Positions 42,510 to 51,392 of a stretch of DNA of 57,503 nt are shown here, one piece after another (the first letter of the stretch is position 1; the number at the start of each line of letters is the position of its first letter). The position numbers and the translations under genes are program-made. The notes under the pieces were generated by a model. The model was not told where the DNA came from, did not search any database, and was given only the letters and a program-made list of their open reading frames with translations. Origin of the DNA: Sporosarcina highlanderae (GTDB lineage Bacteria > Bacillota > Bacilli > Bacillales_A > Planococcaceae); contig NZ_JAROCC010000002.1 of NCBI RefSeq assembly GCF_030433715.1, forward strand, positions 347,167 to 404,669, read 5' to 3'.

Positions 42510-43916
42510 ATGACAACAGAACAAACTACTATGAAACAAGACACAGATGTTGAAGTCGTCAAAGACTATTCATTGGACCGTGTACCTCGTGAGGAACGAA
42601 AGTCCGGCTGGCTTAGCATTACGAACATTACGTTCGGGATTGCTACCGCTATTTTTTACTTCCAAATGGGAAGCGTGATGGCACTTCAATTCGGGGCTCC
42701 CAATGCCCTCATTTCGGCTGGCTACGCAATCATCGTAGCAGGCCTGCTTGGTACAGTCATCGTTTATTTATCGGCTAAGTCGGGAATGAACGTTAACCTA
42801 TTGTCCCGAGGAGGCGGCTTCGGCTATATTGGAGCATCATTGACTTCTCTCATTTACGCTTCGAATTTTATCATGTATTGTGCTTTCGAAGGACTGATTC
42901 TCATATCAGCTGTGCACCATTTCCTACCTTCATTTCCAAAATGGGTTTTAATCCTCGTATTTGGACTTATTGTCATTCCTCTAAATTGGTTTGGAATTAA
43001 ACAACTGGACAAGCTGCAGAAGTGGTCATTACCTATTTTCATCTTCTTCTTGATCACTGCAATTGTCGTTTCATTCATCAAACCTGCTATCTATACGGGT
43101 CCTGTTTTCTCTTATATGCCTGAAGGAGTACAGCTTGGTGGAACCGCTCTGCTACTCTGTATGGGTATGCATAATGGAATTATGGGCTTAACCGCTCTAT
43201 TAGCTTCTGATTATGCCCGCTTTTTACGTCCTAAAGATATTAAAGTCGGATCTTTAGCAATCGGGTTCATTCCTCAAATTTTTTGTTATGGTGTAATGGG
43301 AGGATTAGGTATCTGGTTCGGCGTCCGTTATTTGGAGTCGGATCCAGGCGTTTATATTGTACTGCTGTTAGGAATCGGCGGTGCGTTATTTACTATGTTG
43401 ACGCAATTGCGTATTAATGTCACAAATATTTATAGTAGCTCACTCTCCCTGTCAAACTTCTTTGAAAATATCTTCCGTTTTACCCCTGGTCGACGATTTT
43501 GGGTCGTGGTCTCTGCATTGACTGCAATCGTATTAATGCTTGGAGGAATTGTTGACCATCTTGCTACGGTCATGACTTTCCAAGGTGTCTTCCTATTTGC
43601 ATGGGCTTCCATCTTGGTAACGGATGCGCTAATCGTAAAAAAATGGTTGAAAATCGGACCAAATTATTATGTTGCAACACAAGATTATTTGTACAAATGG
43701 AATCCTGTCGGCGTTGTTTCCCTCCTTCTTGCAAGTGTGGTCGGTACAATCGCAGCACTTGGCTATATGGGGGTCTTCCTCCAGTCAACTGCCGCATTTT
43801 TCGCCGCAGTGTTAGCTGCTATCTTGACAGTCATCATTGCGATACTGACAAAAGGAGCATATTACCTATCGCAAGAACCTCCTCATATAGTAGAAGAGGA
43901 CAAACTGAAACGATAA
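42510..43916 (+). CDS. NCS1 family nucleobase permease (purine-cytosine permease type)
   Basis: This 468-residue protein has about twelve helices. The N-terminal DYSLDRVPREERKSGWLSIT and the following ITFGIATAIFYFQMGSVMAL are characteristic of CodB/FCY-type cytosine and purine permeases, as is the GGGFGYIGASLTSLIY segment. It imports a nucleobase, allantoin or a related compound with H+ or Na+; the exact substrate cannot be read. The start ATG follows AAGGAG by nine bases. It is a single gene, with a 230-base upstream region that shows no purine riboswitch. Confidence 0.85.
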   Translation: MTTEQTTMKQDTDVEVVKDYSLDRVPREERKSGWLSITNITFGIATAIFYFQMGSVMALQFGAPNALISAGYAIIVAGLLGTVIVYLSAKSGMNVNLLSRGGGFGYIGASLTSLIYASNFIMYCAFEGLILISAVHHFLPSFPKWVLILVFGLIVIPLNWFGIKQLDKLQKWSLPIFIFFLITAIVVSFIKPAIYTGPVFSYMPEGVQLGGTALLLCMGMHNGIMGLTALLASDYARFLRPKDIKVGSLAIGFIPQIFCYGVMGGLGIWFGVRYLESDPGVYIVLLLGIGGALFTMLTQLRINVTNIYSSSLSLSNFFENIFRFTPGRRFWVVVSALTAIVLMLGGIVDHLATVMTFQGVFLFAWASILVTDALIVKKWLKIGPNYYVATQDYLYKWNPVGVVSLLLASVVGTIAALGYMGVFLQSTAAFFAAVLAAILTVIIAILTKGAYYLSQEPPHIVEEDKLKR

Positions 43917-43918
43917 AC

Positions 43919-43963
43919 GCAAAAAACCATGCCTGCTTGAATATGAGCGGGCATGGTTTTTTT
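43919..43963 (+). terminator. Terminator after the NCS1 permease gene
   Basis: ACCATGCC pairs with GGCATGGT, flanked by A and T runs, giving a strong bidirectional-type hairpin. Confidence 0.88.
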
Positions 43964-44038
43964 ATTGTTTGAGCATATTCCACACGGGTACGTGAATATT
44001 GTGGGCTTTTCATTCGCTTCTTAAGGCAGGTGCTTTTC

Positions 44039-44614
44039 ATGTTGGGACTTTCTGATTTGCTATCACTTATTATTTCGGCATTCATCATTCTGCCGGTAGT
44101 TGTGTTCCTGAGGGAATCGGGGTATTTACTCGTCAGTGCCATTTTCGGCGTTGAAAATCCAAGGATTACAATTGGGTCAGGACCGCGCATAAAAAAATTA
44201 GGCATATTCGATATCCGAAAGCATTATCATATGTATAGTTGGTTTTCATTCGATTCGATAAAAAGAGAAAGCAAACTTGCGTACATTTGCATCTATGCAG
44301 GTCCCATCCTCATCAATATTGTCATTGCTTTAACAATTAACGAGATGCTCGCAAATGGGATCATTGAAGGGCAACGCACGTTTTGGGAAAGGTTTATTTT
44401 TTACGCTTTTTATTATGTATTATTCGATATCGTACCGATGATTACAATGAACGGAAAGCCGAACAACGGCATGATTATCTATGAAATGATCCGTTATGGA
44501 AAACGTGTGGATTTTAACGAGGAGCCCTTCTTGCCGTCCACGACTGAAGTGGAAGAAGGGTATCAGGAGCTTATGAAGGAAATTAAGGAAATCAAAAAAG
44601 AACGAAAGCAGTGA
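44039..44614 (+). CDS. M50 (site-2 protease)-like membrane protein lacking the active-site residues
   Basis: This 191-residue protein has four hydrophobic segments in the order of a minimal M50 metalloprotease. At the place of the HExxH zinc motif it has FLRESGYLLVSAIFG (about 26-40): both His are replaced, the Glu kept. The following strand VENPRITIGSGPRIKKLGIF keeps the family look. The later NxxPxxxxDG motif is degenerate (FDIVPMITMNGKPNNG). It is therefore probably a non-catalytic relative, perhaps a binding or regulatory protein. A charged helical tail (about 165-191) ends it. The ATG at 44039 follows AAGGCAGGTG. Confidence 0.6.
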   Translation: MLGLSDLLSLIISAFIILPVVVFLRESGYLLVSAIFGVENPRITIGSGPRIKKLGIFDIRKHYHMYSWFSFDSIKRESKLAYICIYAGPILINIVIALTINEMLANGIIEGQRTFWERFIFYAFYYVLFDIVPMITMNGKPNNGMIIYEMIRYGKRVDFNEEPFLPSTTEVEEGYQELMKEIKEIKKERKQ

Positions 44615-44653
44615 CAGGCACCCGCATAATTCTGTTTGGCGGGCGCCTGTCAC
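44611..44653. terminator. Hairpin between convergent genes
   Basis: GTGACAGGCACCCGC (44611-44625) pairs with GCGGGCGCCTGTCAC (44639-44653) with one mismatch. It has no T run but a very stable stem. Confidence 0.65.
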
Positions 44654-44656
44654 CAC

Positions 44657-44959
44657 TTAATCTTTTCGTTCTTTCTCTTTTTTGAAGTCTGGTTCTTCAC
44701 CGAATTCAGTGTTAAGATTCGGATTCGTGAAACGCTGTCGATCTGGAGCGACTTCCCGATCTTCATCCGGTTTAAATAAAATCCCTAAACAAATTAGACC
44801 TCCAATTGCTACAAGAGCGTAAATGACTCGAGATAGAAATGCATCCTGTCCGCCGAACAAAGAAGCTACCAAGTCATATTGAAAAAATGCGATTAAGCCC
44901 CAATTCAAAGCGCCTATAATGGTTAAAGCCAAAGCGATACGCCGAACTGCTCCCATCAT
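44657..44959 (-). CDS. DUF378 family membrane protein (YuzA-like)
   Basis: This 100-residue protein has two membrane helices (about 8-30 and 45-65). The first contains the DUF378 hallmark LTIIGALNWGLIAFFQYDLV. A hydrophilic C-terminus (about 68-100) follows. The function is unknown for the family. The ATG at 44959 follows GGAGG; a second ATG one codon later is equally placed. Confidence 0.8.
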   Translation of the reverse strand: MMGAVRRIALALTIIGALNWGLIAFFQYDLVASLFGGQDAFLSRVIYALVAIGGLICLGILFKPDEDREVAPDRQRFTNPNLNTEFGEEPDFKKEKERKD

Positions 44960-45100
44960 GAATTCCTCCTTCATTCTTCTTGCCCTATTATCTTTAGCTA
45001 AAAACAGTATTTAATACATGTGAGTGCAAGTTCAAATTTTTTGAAACCTTTTTCAAATTCTCCTCGTAAAGAAGGGAACAAAGGAGTGTGTAGAGGGAAT

Positions 45101-45607
45101 ATGAATAAGTTTAGTTATAATAAACCAAAATTAGATATCCCGAAAACTTCATTGCAGAAGATATTCGATTTCCTGACGATTATCATTTTTTTGGCAGGAA
45201 TGATTTATATAATTTCCGTATGGGACCAACTACCAGACCAAGTTCCAGCACATTACAATGCTGCCGGCGAAGTCGATCGTTGGGGTTCGAAATGGGAACT
45301 CGTCCTTCTTCCAGCGATTGCTGTTTTAATGGCCATCTTCCTGACGTTTTTGGAGAAGCATCCGGAATGGCATAATTACATGAATCTCAATGAAAGTAAC
45401 ATTGAATTCCAATACAGAAATTCAATGATATTTCTCAATGTAATTAAAAATCAATGTGTCCTACTGTTTGTTTTCTTGAGTTTTAATATTTCGCAAGTGG
45501 CGTTAGGAAAAGCCGAATCGCTTGGAATTCTATTCTTGCCTATTTTCCTTGTCATTATGTTCGGTACGATGGCTTTCTTTATTATCCGATCGATAAAACA
45601 GAAATAA
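45101..45607 (+). CDS. DUF1648 domain membrane protein
   Basis: This 168-residue protein has four hydrophobic segments. WDQLPDQVPAHYNAAGEVDR (about 41-60) is the DUF1648 signature, also found in SdpI-like immunity proteins; here only this domain and one extra helical pair are present. The function is unknown; a link to toxin immunity is only family association. The ATG at 45101 follows AGAGGGA. The frame is open upstream to 45020, but the extension is unlike the family. Confidence 0.72.
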   Translation: MNKFSYNKPKLDIPKTSLQKIFDFLTIIIFLAGMIYIISVWDQLPDQVPAHYNAAGEVDRWGSKWELVLLPAIAVLMAIFLTFLEKHPEWHNYMNLNESNIEFQYRNSMIFLNVIKNQCVLLFVFLSFNISQVALGKAESLGILFLPIFLVIMFGTMAFFIIRSIKQK

Positions 45608-45654
45608 TGGTGATATACTAAATACACAGCTTAAGTCAGTCAGGAGATGTAAGA

Positions 45655-46356
45655 ATGAAATATGATGTGTTTTTATTCGACTTGGATGATACGTTAATGG
45701 ATTTTGTGGAAACTGAAAAAAATGCGTTTACGAATGTTTTCACTACACATGGTTTCCCTAACGCATTGACGGATTTTAGGGACACATACCGTGCGGTCAG
45801 CACAGTGCTTTGGGGAGATTTGGAGCAAGGTAAGATGGCGTTGTCCGAATTGAAGACGGAGCGTTTCAGAAGGTTGTTCCTTGAACACGGTCTTGAGATG
45901 GATGCGGAGGCGTTCGGTCAATTGTATCTTGACTATTTAGGGAAAGAAGTCCATTTGATTGATGGAGTGACAAGGATGCTTCATTCCCTTGAAGGCGCGA
46001 GACTCGCTGTTTTGACAAACGGCTTCAAAGACGTTCAGCTTGCGCGCATCGCTGCTTCCGGTCTATCCGATACATTCGAAGCAATCTTCACATCTGAGGA
46101 GATTGGTTTCCAAAAACCTCAACCTGGGATTTTCGAGCATGTATTCAAGCAGTTGCAAATCAAAGACAAATCACGTGTCCTGATGGTAGGAGACTCCCTT
46201 TCATCGGATATTCGCGGGGGCAATAATTTTGGGATTGATACATGTTGGTATAATCCGAACCGAAAAGAAAATAACGGCATGGCAAAGCCTACATATGAAA
46301 TTCATGATTGGGAAGAGTTTCAGATGATAGTCAATCAAACGATCGCGTCCAGATGA
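45655..46356 (+). CDS. HAD-superfamily nucleotidase, YjjG/YfnB type
   Basis: This 233-residue phosphatase has the HAD motif I FLFDLDDTLMDF (about 6-17), motif II LTNGF (about 119), motif III Lys in QKPQPGIF (about 149) and motif IV VGDSLSSDIRGG (about 173). YjjG-type enzymes remove phosphate from non-canonical pyrimidine nucleotides, keeping them out of DNA. The start ATG follows AGGAGATG. It may share a transcript with the DUF1648 gene 48 bases upstream. Confidence 0.85.
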   Translation: MKYDVFLFDLDDTLMDFVETEKNAFTNVFTTHGFPNALTDFRDTYRAVSTVLWGDLEQGKMALSELKTERFRRLFLEHGLEMDAEAFGQLYLDYLGKEVHLIDGVTRMLHSLEGARLAVLTNGFKDVQLARIAASGLSDTFEAIFTSEEIGFQKPQPGIFEHVFKQLQIKDKSRVLMVGDSLSSDIRGGNNFGIDTCWYNPNRKENNGMAKPTYEIHDWEEFQMIVNQTIASR

Positions 46357-46378
46357 ATGGGCGCGGTCGTTTTTTATT
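46341..46378 (+). terminator. Terminator overlapping the end of the HAD gene
   Basis: GATCGCGTCC and GGGCGCGGTC pair with two G-T pairs, followed by six T. The left arm lies in the last codons of the gene. Confidence 0.7.
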
Positions 46379-46479
46379 TGTTAAAGACATTTAGCGCGAC
46401 AGTTTATTGTACTGCTACCAGTTCTACACCACGGCCGCATTTGTTCCACGTGAAAACTACTGAGTCGAAAGTCCTGAAA

Positions 46480-46593
46480 CGACGATAACTTCCTGAAACT
46501 GACCGATAACTTTGTGAACTTGACCGATATATGTCAATATTTGACCGATAACCTCGCGAATTTGACCGATATCCGCCGGGAAGTGACCGATAA
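46480..46593. repeat. 21-bp helically phased array, family A, copy 4
   Basis: GACCGATAA/GACCGATAT cores end at 46488, 46509, 46530, 46551, 46572 and 46593, exactly 21 bp apart. This is the reverse complement of the core in copies 1 and 3. The array lies between the terminators of two convergent genes. Confidence 0.9.
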
Positions 46594-46629
46594 CTTTCCG
46601 CAGTCGTTTCCAGCATGCAATTTCACATC

Positions 46630-46674
46630 AAAAAAACCATTCCAGTTGCACAATACAACCGGAATGGCTTTTTA
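46630..46674. terminator. Terminator of the metNIQ operon (bidirectional)
   Basis: CCATTCC pairs with GGAATGG and, inside, GTTG with CAAC. A and T runs flank it on both sides. Confidence 0.85.
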
Positions 46675-46681
46675 TCATGAT

Positions 46682-47512
46682 TTATTTAAACGCTGGAATT
46701 GCTGTTTCGTCGTAGTTTTCTTCCAAGAACTTTTTGACTTCCGGGCTTGTCATTGCTTCAGCCAACTTTTGAATAGGCTCCCAGTCTTTATTGTCTTCGC
46801 GAGCGATTAATGTGATTGCAAAGTCGTTTTCACTGCCTTCTGTGAGCAGTGCATCGCTTTTCGGTGTCAAACCAAGCGGTGCTGCGTAAGCAGGTGTCAT
46901 AACGACTGCATCCGCATCGTCGTACATGCGAGCAAGCATCAGTAAGTCGACTTCTTCGAACTTATAGTTTTTCGGATTGTTAACGATGTCCGCTTTCGTG
47001 TAGTATGTGTCTTTCTTTTCGCCTAACTCAATGACTCCATGCTGTGCCAACAATGACAATGAGCGATCGATGTTGGAAACATCATTCGCCATTGCGATTA
47101 CAGCGCCTTCAGGCATTTCATCCATTGAATTATAATCCTTCGAGTATACTCCGTAGTTTGCAAAATAGATTGGAGTGATCGGAACTAAATTTGCATTGTT
47201 ATTCGCATTGAATTGCTCCATGTATGGAACGTGTTGGAAGAAGTTCGCATCGACTTCTTTAGCGGCAAGTGCAGTGTTCGGCTGAACATTATCGCCTAAC
47301 ACAACAACTTCCAATTCGATTCCTTCTTCAGCGAGCTTTGGCTTTACAAGTTCAAGAATTTCCGTCATCGGTGGGATCAATGAAGCGACTTTCAACGTCA
47401 CAACTTCATCATCCTTTTGAACTTTCGCAGGCTTTTCCGCACCTTTATCCTTGCCGCCACAAGCCGCTAATAGGACTAGTAGCATTACCGTTAACATAAG
47501 TAGTTTCTTCAT
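46682..47512 (-). CDS. metQ: Methionine ABC transporter substrate-binding lipoprotein
   Basis: This 276-residue NlpA/MetQ lipoprotein has a signal peptide ending in the lipobox LLAAC (Cys about 18). The mature part shows PNTALAAKEVDANFFQHVPY and AMANDVSNIDRSLSLLA, both strongly conserved in MetQ, where they line the methionine pocket. It is the last gene of a complete metNIQ operon. It captures L- or D-methionine at the membrane surface. The start follows AGGAGGAACA. Confidence 0.9.
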   Translation of the reverse strand: MKKLLMLTVMLLVLLAACGGKDKGAEKPAKVQKDDEVVTLKVASLIPPMTEILELVKPKLAEEGIELEVVVLGDNVQPNTALAAKEVDANFFQHVPYMEQFNANNNANLVPITPIYFANYGVYSKDYNSMDEMPEGAVIAMANDVSNIDRSLSLLAQHGVIELGEKKDTYYTKADIVNNPKNYKFEEVDLLMLARMYDDADAVVMTPAYAAPLGLTPKSDALLTEGSENDFAITLIAREDNKDWEPIQKLAEAMTSPEVKKFLEENYDETAIPAFK

Positions 47513-47528
47513 GTTGTTCCTCCTAATG

Positions 47529-48191
47529 TTATCTTTTATCTATCATTCGTGATACAGTTGTCCCCGTAAATTGGATGAGCTGTACCAGTATGACCATAAT
47601 GATTATCATGTACATCATTAAATCATCTTTGAATTGCTGGTAACCATACCGGATGGCAAAGTCCCCAATTCCGCCGCCTCCGACAACACCCATGATTGTC
47701 GAATAGGAGATAAAACTGATAATCGACGTTGTCAATCCAAGGACGAGGCCAGATCTGGCTTCGACGTACAAGAATTTTAAAATGATTTCCCTCACGGAAG
47801 CACCCATTGAAACAGCTGCCTCCATGACGCCTCTCGGTACATCCAATAAGGATTGTTCGACTAAGCGCGAATAATGCGCGATGGCGATGATGGATAGTGG
47901 CACCGTCGCAGCGGCTGTACCCATCGCTGTCCCGATGACCATTCTCGTAAACGGGAGTAAAAAAACAACCAACAATAAAAACGGAAATGAACGGGTGACG
48001 TTCACCAATAAATTCAAAATAGAAAAGATGAAATGATTCTCGTAAAGTTGTCCCTTCCTACACAGATAAAGCAACGTACCTACAGGTAGACCAACAAGAA
48101 TTGCAGCTATGATTGAAACCCCTACCATGATAAAGGTTTCACCAATTGATTGCCAAATTTCAGCTTCATATTGAACCAAAATTTCAGGCAT
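47529..48191 (-). CDS. metI: Methionine ABC transporter permease
   Basis: This 220-residue permease has five membrane helices. The coupling loop EAAVSMGASVREIILKFLYV (about 124-143) is the EAA motif. MetI is a homodimer with MetN. Its start overlaps the metN end by eight bases (ATGCCTGA), which implies translational coupling. Confidence 0.9.
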   Translation of the reverse strand: MPEILVQYEAEIWQSIGETFIMVGVSIIAAILVGLPVGTLLYLCRKGQLYENHFIFSILNLLVNVTRSFPFLLLVVFLLPFTRMVIGTAMGTAAATVPLSIIAIAHYSRLVEQSLLDVPRGVMEAAVSMGASVREIILKFLYVEARSGLVLGLTTSIISFISYSTIMGVVGGGGIGDFAIRYGYQQFKDDLMMYMIIIMVILVQLIQFTGTTVSRMIDKR

Positions 48192-48933
48192 GGCCTACAT
48201 CACCATCCTTAGTCAGTTGTTCCACAAAGCTTTTCGGATTATTATCCAGTATATGAATCCCTTTTGGCTCTATCGAAACAGTGTCATAAACCTCGCCATC
48301 TGCCATGACGGTTACGCGATTGCAAATACTTCTAATCACGTCCATCTCATGACTGACAATGACAATTGTGACACCAAGACTCTTATTCACATTTTCCAAT
48401 ACACCAAGGATTTCGGCTGTCGTATTAGGATCGAGTGATGATGTTGGTTCATCACATAACAAAACTTGCGGGTTATTCGCGAGTGCCCGTGCGATTGCAA
48501 CACGCTGTTTTTGCCCCCCGCTCAGTTGCGCAGGATACTTGTCCTGAAAACGTTCCAATCCAACGAACTGCAGACACTCCATCACACGACCCTTACGTTG
48601 TCGTCTTGGAAACCTTGCTAACTTCAGGGAAACCGCAACATTTTCATAGACAGTCTTATTTGCCACCAAATTAAAATGTTGAAAGATCATTCCAATCGAC
48701 TTTCGTGCTTGTCGAAGATCCTTGCCACGCATTTTTGTTAATGTTTTACCGTTTATCTCAACATCGCCTGCCTCTGGGATTTCCAGTAAATTCATGATTC
48801 GCAGTAAAGTTGACTTTCCAGCACCACTTGCTCCGATGATGCCATGAATTTCACCATTATGCACCGATAGTGAAACGGATTTAACGGCTTTAAACTGCCC
48901 AAAATTCTTGCTGACATTATGTAAAATAATCAT
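48184..48933 (-). CDS. metN: Methionine ABC transporter ATP-binding protein, short form without the C-terminal regulatory domain
   Basis: This 249-residue ATPase has Walker A GASGAGKSTLLRIMN, the signature LSGGQKQRVAIARAL and Walker B LLCDEPTSSLDPNTT, all MetN-like. Typical MetN (about 340 residues) carries a C-terminal NIL/ACT-like domain that binds methionine and shuts the transporter (trans-inhibition). Here the protein stops right after the ATPase fold, so that feedback should be absent. There is no frameshift remnant: metI starts at once. The start follows AAAGGG. No SAM riboswitch is visible in the leader; a TATAAT-like -10 lies at 48981-48986. Confidence 0.87.
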   Translation of the reverse strand: MIILHNVSKNFGQFKAVKSVSLSVHNGEIHGIIGASGAGKSTLLRIMNLLEIPEAGDVEINGKTLTKMRGKDLRQARKSIGMIFQHFNLVANKTVYENVAVSLKLARFPRRQRKGRVMECLQFVGLERFQDKYPAQLSGGQKQRVAIARALANNPQVLLCDEPTSSLDPNTTAEILGVLENVNKSLGVTIVIVSHEMDVIRSICNRVTVMADGEVYDTVSIEPKGIHILDNNPKSFVEQLTKDGDVGHA

Positions 48934-49065
48934 AAAAAAATCCCTTTCTAAAAATTTGAAGGGTGATTGCGACGTTAACTATTATAACATTAATAATTAT
49001 TTATTTCAGGACTATCCACATCTATATTTCTCTTTGTATAATTTACCAAAAGGGAGAGATGAATC

Positions 49066-49509
49066 ATGTTGCATTTAGAGGAGATAACAAAAGAAAATTG
49101 GTATAAGGCGATTTCACTCCGCGTCCGGGAGGATCAAGTGAATTTTGTGGCATCAAATGTATTTTCGTTGGCACAGTTGAATTTTCTTGAAAATTTCACC
49201 GCAAAAGGTATTTTCTACGGCAAGGAAATGGTCGGCTTTGCGCTATATGGTATAGACGATGACGACCATGAGTACTGGATTTATCGTATGATGATTGACC
49301 AAAATCATCAGGGCAAAGGCTATGGAAAAAAAGCGATTCAACTTGTAATGGATGATATTCGGGAAATTAAAGAGGATTATCATCAAACAGTTACCTTGTC
49401 CTATGAACCGGCAAATGAACATGCGAAACGGATTTACGAAAAAATTGGATTCCAGGAAGTAGAAGGCTTCGTGATTGACGGTGAGCAAGTCGCCCGGTAT
49501 ACGTTTTAA
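49066..49509 (+). CDS. Spermine/spermidine-type GNAT acetyltransferase (BltD/PaiA-like)
   Basis: This 147-residue protein has the acetyl-CoA loop MMIDQNHQGKGYGKKAIQLV (about 85-104) and the start LHLEEITKENWYKAISLRVR, characteristic of diamine or polyamine acetyltransferases such as B. subtilis BltD. Length fits (about 150). It would acetylate polyamines and so lower their charge. The start ATG follows AAGGGAGAG. It is divergent from metN. Confidence 0.8.
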   Translation: MLHLEEITKENWYKAISLRVREDQVNFVASNVFSLAQLNFLENFTAKGIFYGKEMVGFALYGIDDDDHEYWIYRMMIDQNHQGKGYGKKAIQLVMDDIREIKEDYHQTVTLSYEPANEHAKRIYEKIGFQEVEGFVIDGEQVARYTF

Positions 49510-49513
49510 TAGA

Positions 49514-49552
49514 CAAAAAGCTGACAAGGCAAGTAGCCCTGTCAGCTTTTTA
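49514..49552. terminator. Bidirectional terminator
   Basis: AAAAAGCTGACA pairs with TGTCAGCTTTTT. It separates the acetyltransferase gene from the convergent mqo. Confidence 0.88.
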
Positions 49553-49559
49553 CATTCAT

Positions 49560-51218
49560 TTATTCTTCCTTCTTCGGATCATCTTCCACGACAAGGTTGG
49601 CATCCACATTAGGAACTTCTCGGTCTACTCCCAATGTATCGTCCGCCTCGGTATCTCCTGTTTCAACATCAACCGAACCTTCTTCTTGAGTTGCTTCTTG
49701 TTCAGTATTCATAACTTCATCTTCAACCGGCTGCTCAGTGACTAAACCAAGTGCCTGTGCAGTTGAAGCATGGACTTCATCAAGAAGGTCAGGGTTCTCG
49801 ACAAGCGAAACTCCGTAAGATGGTACCATTTCTTTAATTTTCGGTTCCCATTCTTTGATCTGTTGTGGGAAACATCTATTCAAAATTTCAAGCATTACAT
49901 GGACGGCAGTTGAAGCACCTGGAGACGCTCCAAGCAACGCGGCAATCGATCCATCCGCAGCTGTGACAACCTCCGTACCGAATTGAAGTGTACCTTTGCC
50001 GCCCGCCTCAGTATCCTTAATGACCTGGACACGTTGACCAGCAACTACCATATCCCAATCTTCACTCTTTGCTTCAGGAACAAAATCACGTAATTCTTCC
50101 ATACGCTGTTCTTTCGATAACATCAGTTGCTGGATCAGGTATTTCGTCAATGACATTTCTTTTGCCCCAGCAGCTAACATTGTAAATACGTTGCTTGGTT
50201 TCACTGATGTGATCAGATCCATATTGGAACCCATTTTAAGGAACTTCGGTGAAAAACCGGCAAACGGACCGAAAAGCAATGATTTTTTATTATCTATATA
50301 TCTCGTATCTAAATGTGGAACAGACATAGGTGGCGCACCAACAGATGCTTTCCCGTACACTTTCGCATGATGCTGCTCAACCACTTCAGGATTTTTACAG
50401 ACCATGAACAATCCGCTCACGGGGAAGCCACCGATATGTTTACTCTCTGGAATGCCGGTTTTTTGCAATAAATGCAAGCTTCCGCCACCAGCGCCGATAA
50501 AGACAAATTTTGCTTTATGGCTTTCCACTGTACCGGTACTGAGATTCTTAACTTTTAACTCCCATTGACCGTCACTTGTACGTTTAATGGTATTCACATT
50601 ATGTCGGTAATTAATATCAACATTGTTCCTCTTCAAGTGATCGAATAACATGCGCGTCAACGAACCAAAGTTGACGTCTGTGCCGGAATCGATTTTAGTC
50701 GCTGCAATCGGTTCTTTTACATTCCGCCCCTTCATCATTAACGGAAGCCACTCTTTTAGTGTCTCTAAGTCCTCAGAGAATTCCATACCTTTGAATAAAG
50801 GATTATTGGACAGCGCCTCATGACGTTTCTTCAAGAATTTCACATTCTCTTCCCCGCGTACATAACTCATATGAGGTAACGGCATGATGAAGTCCTCTGG
50901 ATTGCTTATCAAATTGCTACTTACAAGATATGACCAAAATTGTCTTGAAAGTTGAAACTGTTCATTGACCTTTATTGCTTTACTAATATCAAGGGAGCCA
51001 TCGGGTTTTTCAACAGTATAGTTGAGTTCACATAATGCAGCGTGGCCCGTACCCGCGTTATTCCATTCATTCGAGCTTTCCTCTCCTGCATCAGAGAGTT
51101 TCTCAAACACTTTAATCTTCCAATCTGGTGCTAATTCTTTCAACAAAGTCCCCAAAGTTGCACTCATGATTCCGGCGCCAATTAAGATAACGTCTGTAGT
51201 ATTTTGTCTGTTACTCAT
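49560..51218 (-). CDS. mqo: Malate:quinone oxidoreductase with an extra acidic C-terminal tail
   Basis: This 552-residue FAD enzyme of the inner membrane face oxidises malate to oxaloacetate and passes electrons to menaquinone. It has the FAD-binding [16 protein letters not shown] (about 14-29), [19 protein letters not shown] (about 49-67), [18 protein letters not shown] and the late [17 protein letters not shown]. The usual family length is about 490-500; here roughly 50 extra residues rich in Glu and Asp (from about 500, ending [10 protein letters not shown]) follow. The upstream region on the minus strand has a leader of about 150 bases. The start ATG follows AAGGAAGG. Confidence 0.9.
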   Translation of the reverse strand: MSNRQNTTDVILIGAGIMSATLGTLLKELAPDWKIKVFEKLSDAGEESSNEWNNAGTGHAALCELNYTVEKPDGSLDISKAIKVNEQFQLSRQFWSYLVSSNLISNPEDFIMPLPHMSYVRGEENVKFLKKRHEALSNNPLFKGMEFSEDLETLKEWLPLMMKGRNVKEPIAATKIDSGTDVNFGSLTRMLFDHLKRNNVDINYRHNVNTIKRTSDGQWELKVKNLSTGTVESHKAKFVFIGAGGGSLHLLQKTGIPESKHIGGFPVSGLFMVCKNPEVVEQHHAKVYGKASVGAPPMSVPHLDTRYIDNKKSLLFGPFAGFSPKFLKMGSNMDLITSVKPSNVFTMLAAGAKEMSLTKYLIQQLMLSKEQRMEELRDFVPEAKSEDWDMVVAGQRVQVIKDTEAGGKGTLQFGTEVVTAADGSIAALLGASPGASTAVHVMLEILNRCFPQQIKEWEPKIKEMVPSYGVSLVENPDLLDEVHASTAQALGLVTEQPVEDEVMNTEQEATQEEGSVDVETGDTEADDTLGVDREVPNVDANLVVEDDPKKEE

Positions 51219-51392
51219 ATTTACCTTCCTTTATGCCTTGAGATTTGAGAAAGGATGTACGCGCTCCCATTAAGCATCAGCAAGCCAAGGCGAGACCTAG
51301 GAACACACCTTTTCCGATTCAATCTTAACCCTGTATATTGTATCACAGTTAGTGATAAATCAAAACGACTATAGGTTCTTATTTCGATAGTG

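Larger units (their letters stand above)
46357..46681. other. 325-bp gene-free spacer: two terminators and a family A array
   Basis: The spacer between the HAD gene and metQ (convergent) holds a terminator at each end and a six-copy 21-bp array in the middle (46480-46593). I see no gene; the peptides readable here have the 7-codon period of the array. Confidence 0.8.

Noticed and set aside
22220..46593. CRISPR arrays
   Set aside because: Repeats are 8-11 bp with 9-12 bp spacers, far below CRISPR dimensions, spacers are partly conserved, and no cas genes are near.
48934..49065. SAM riboswitch upstream of metN
   Set aside because: The 132-base region is AT-rich and shows neither the conserved S-box stems nor a terminator.
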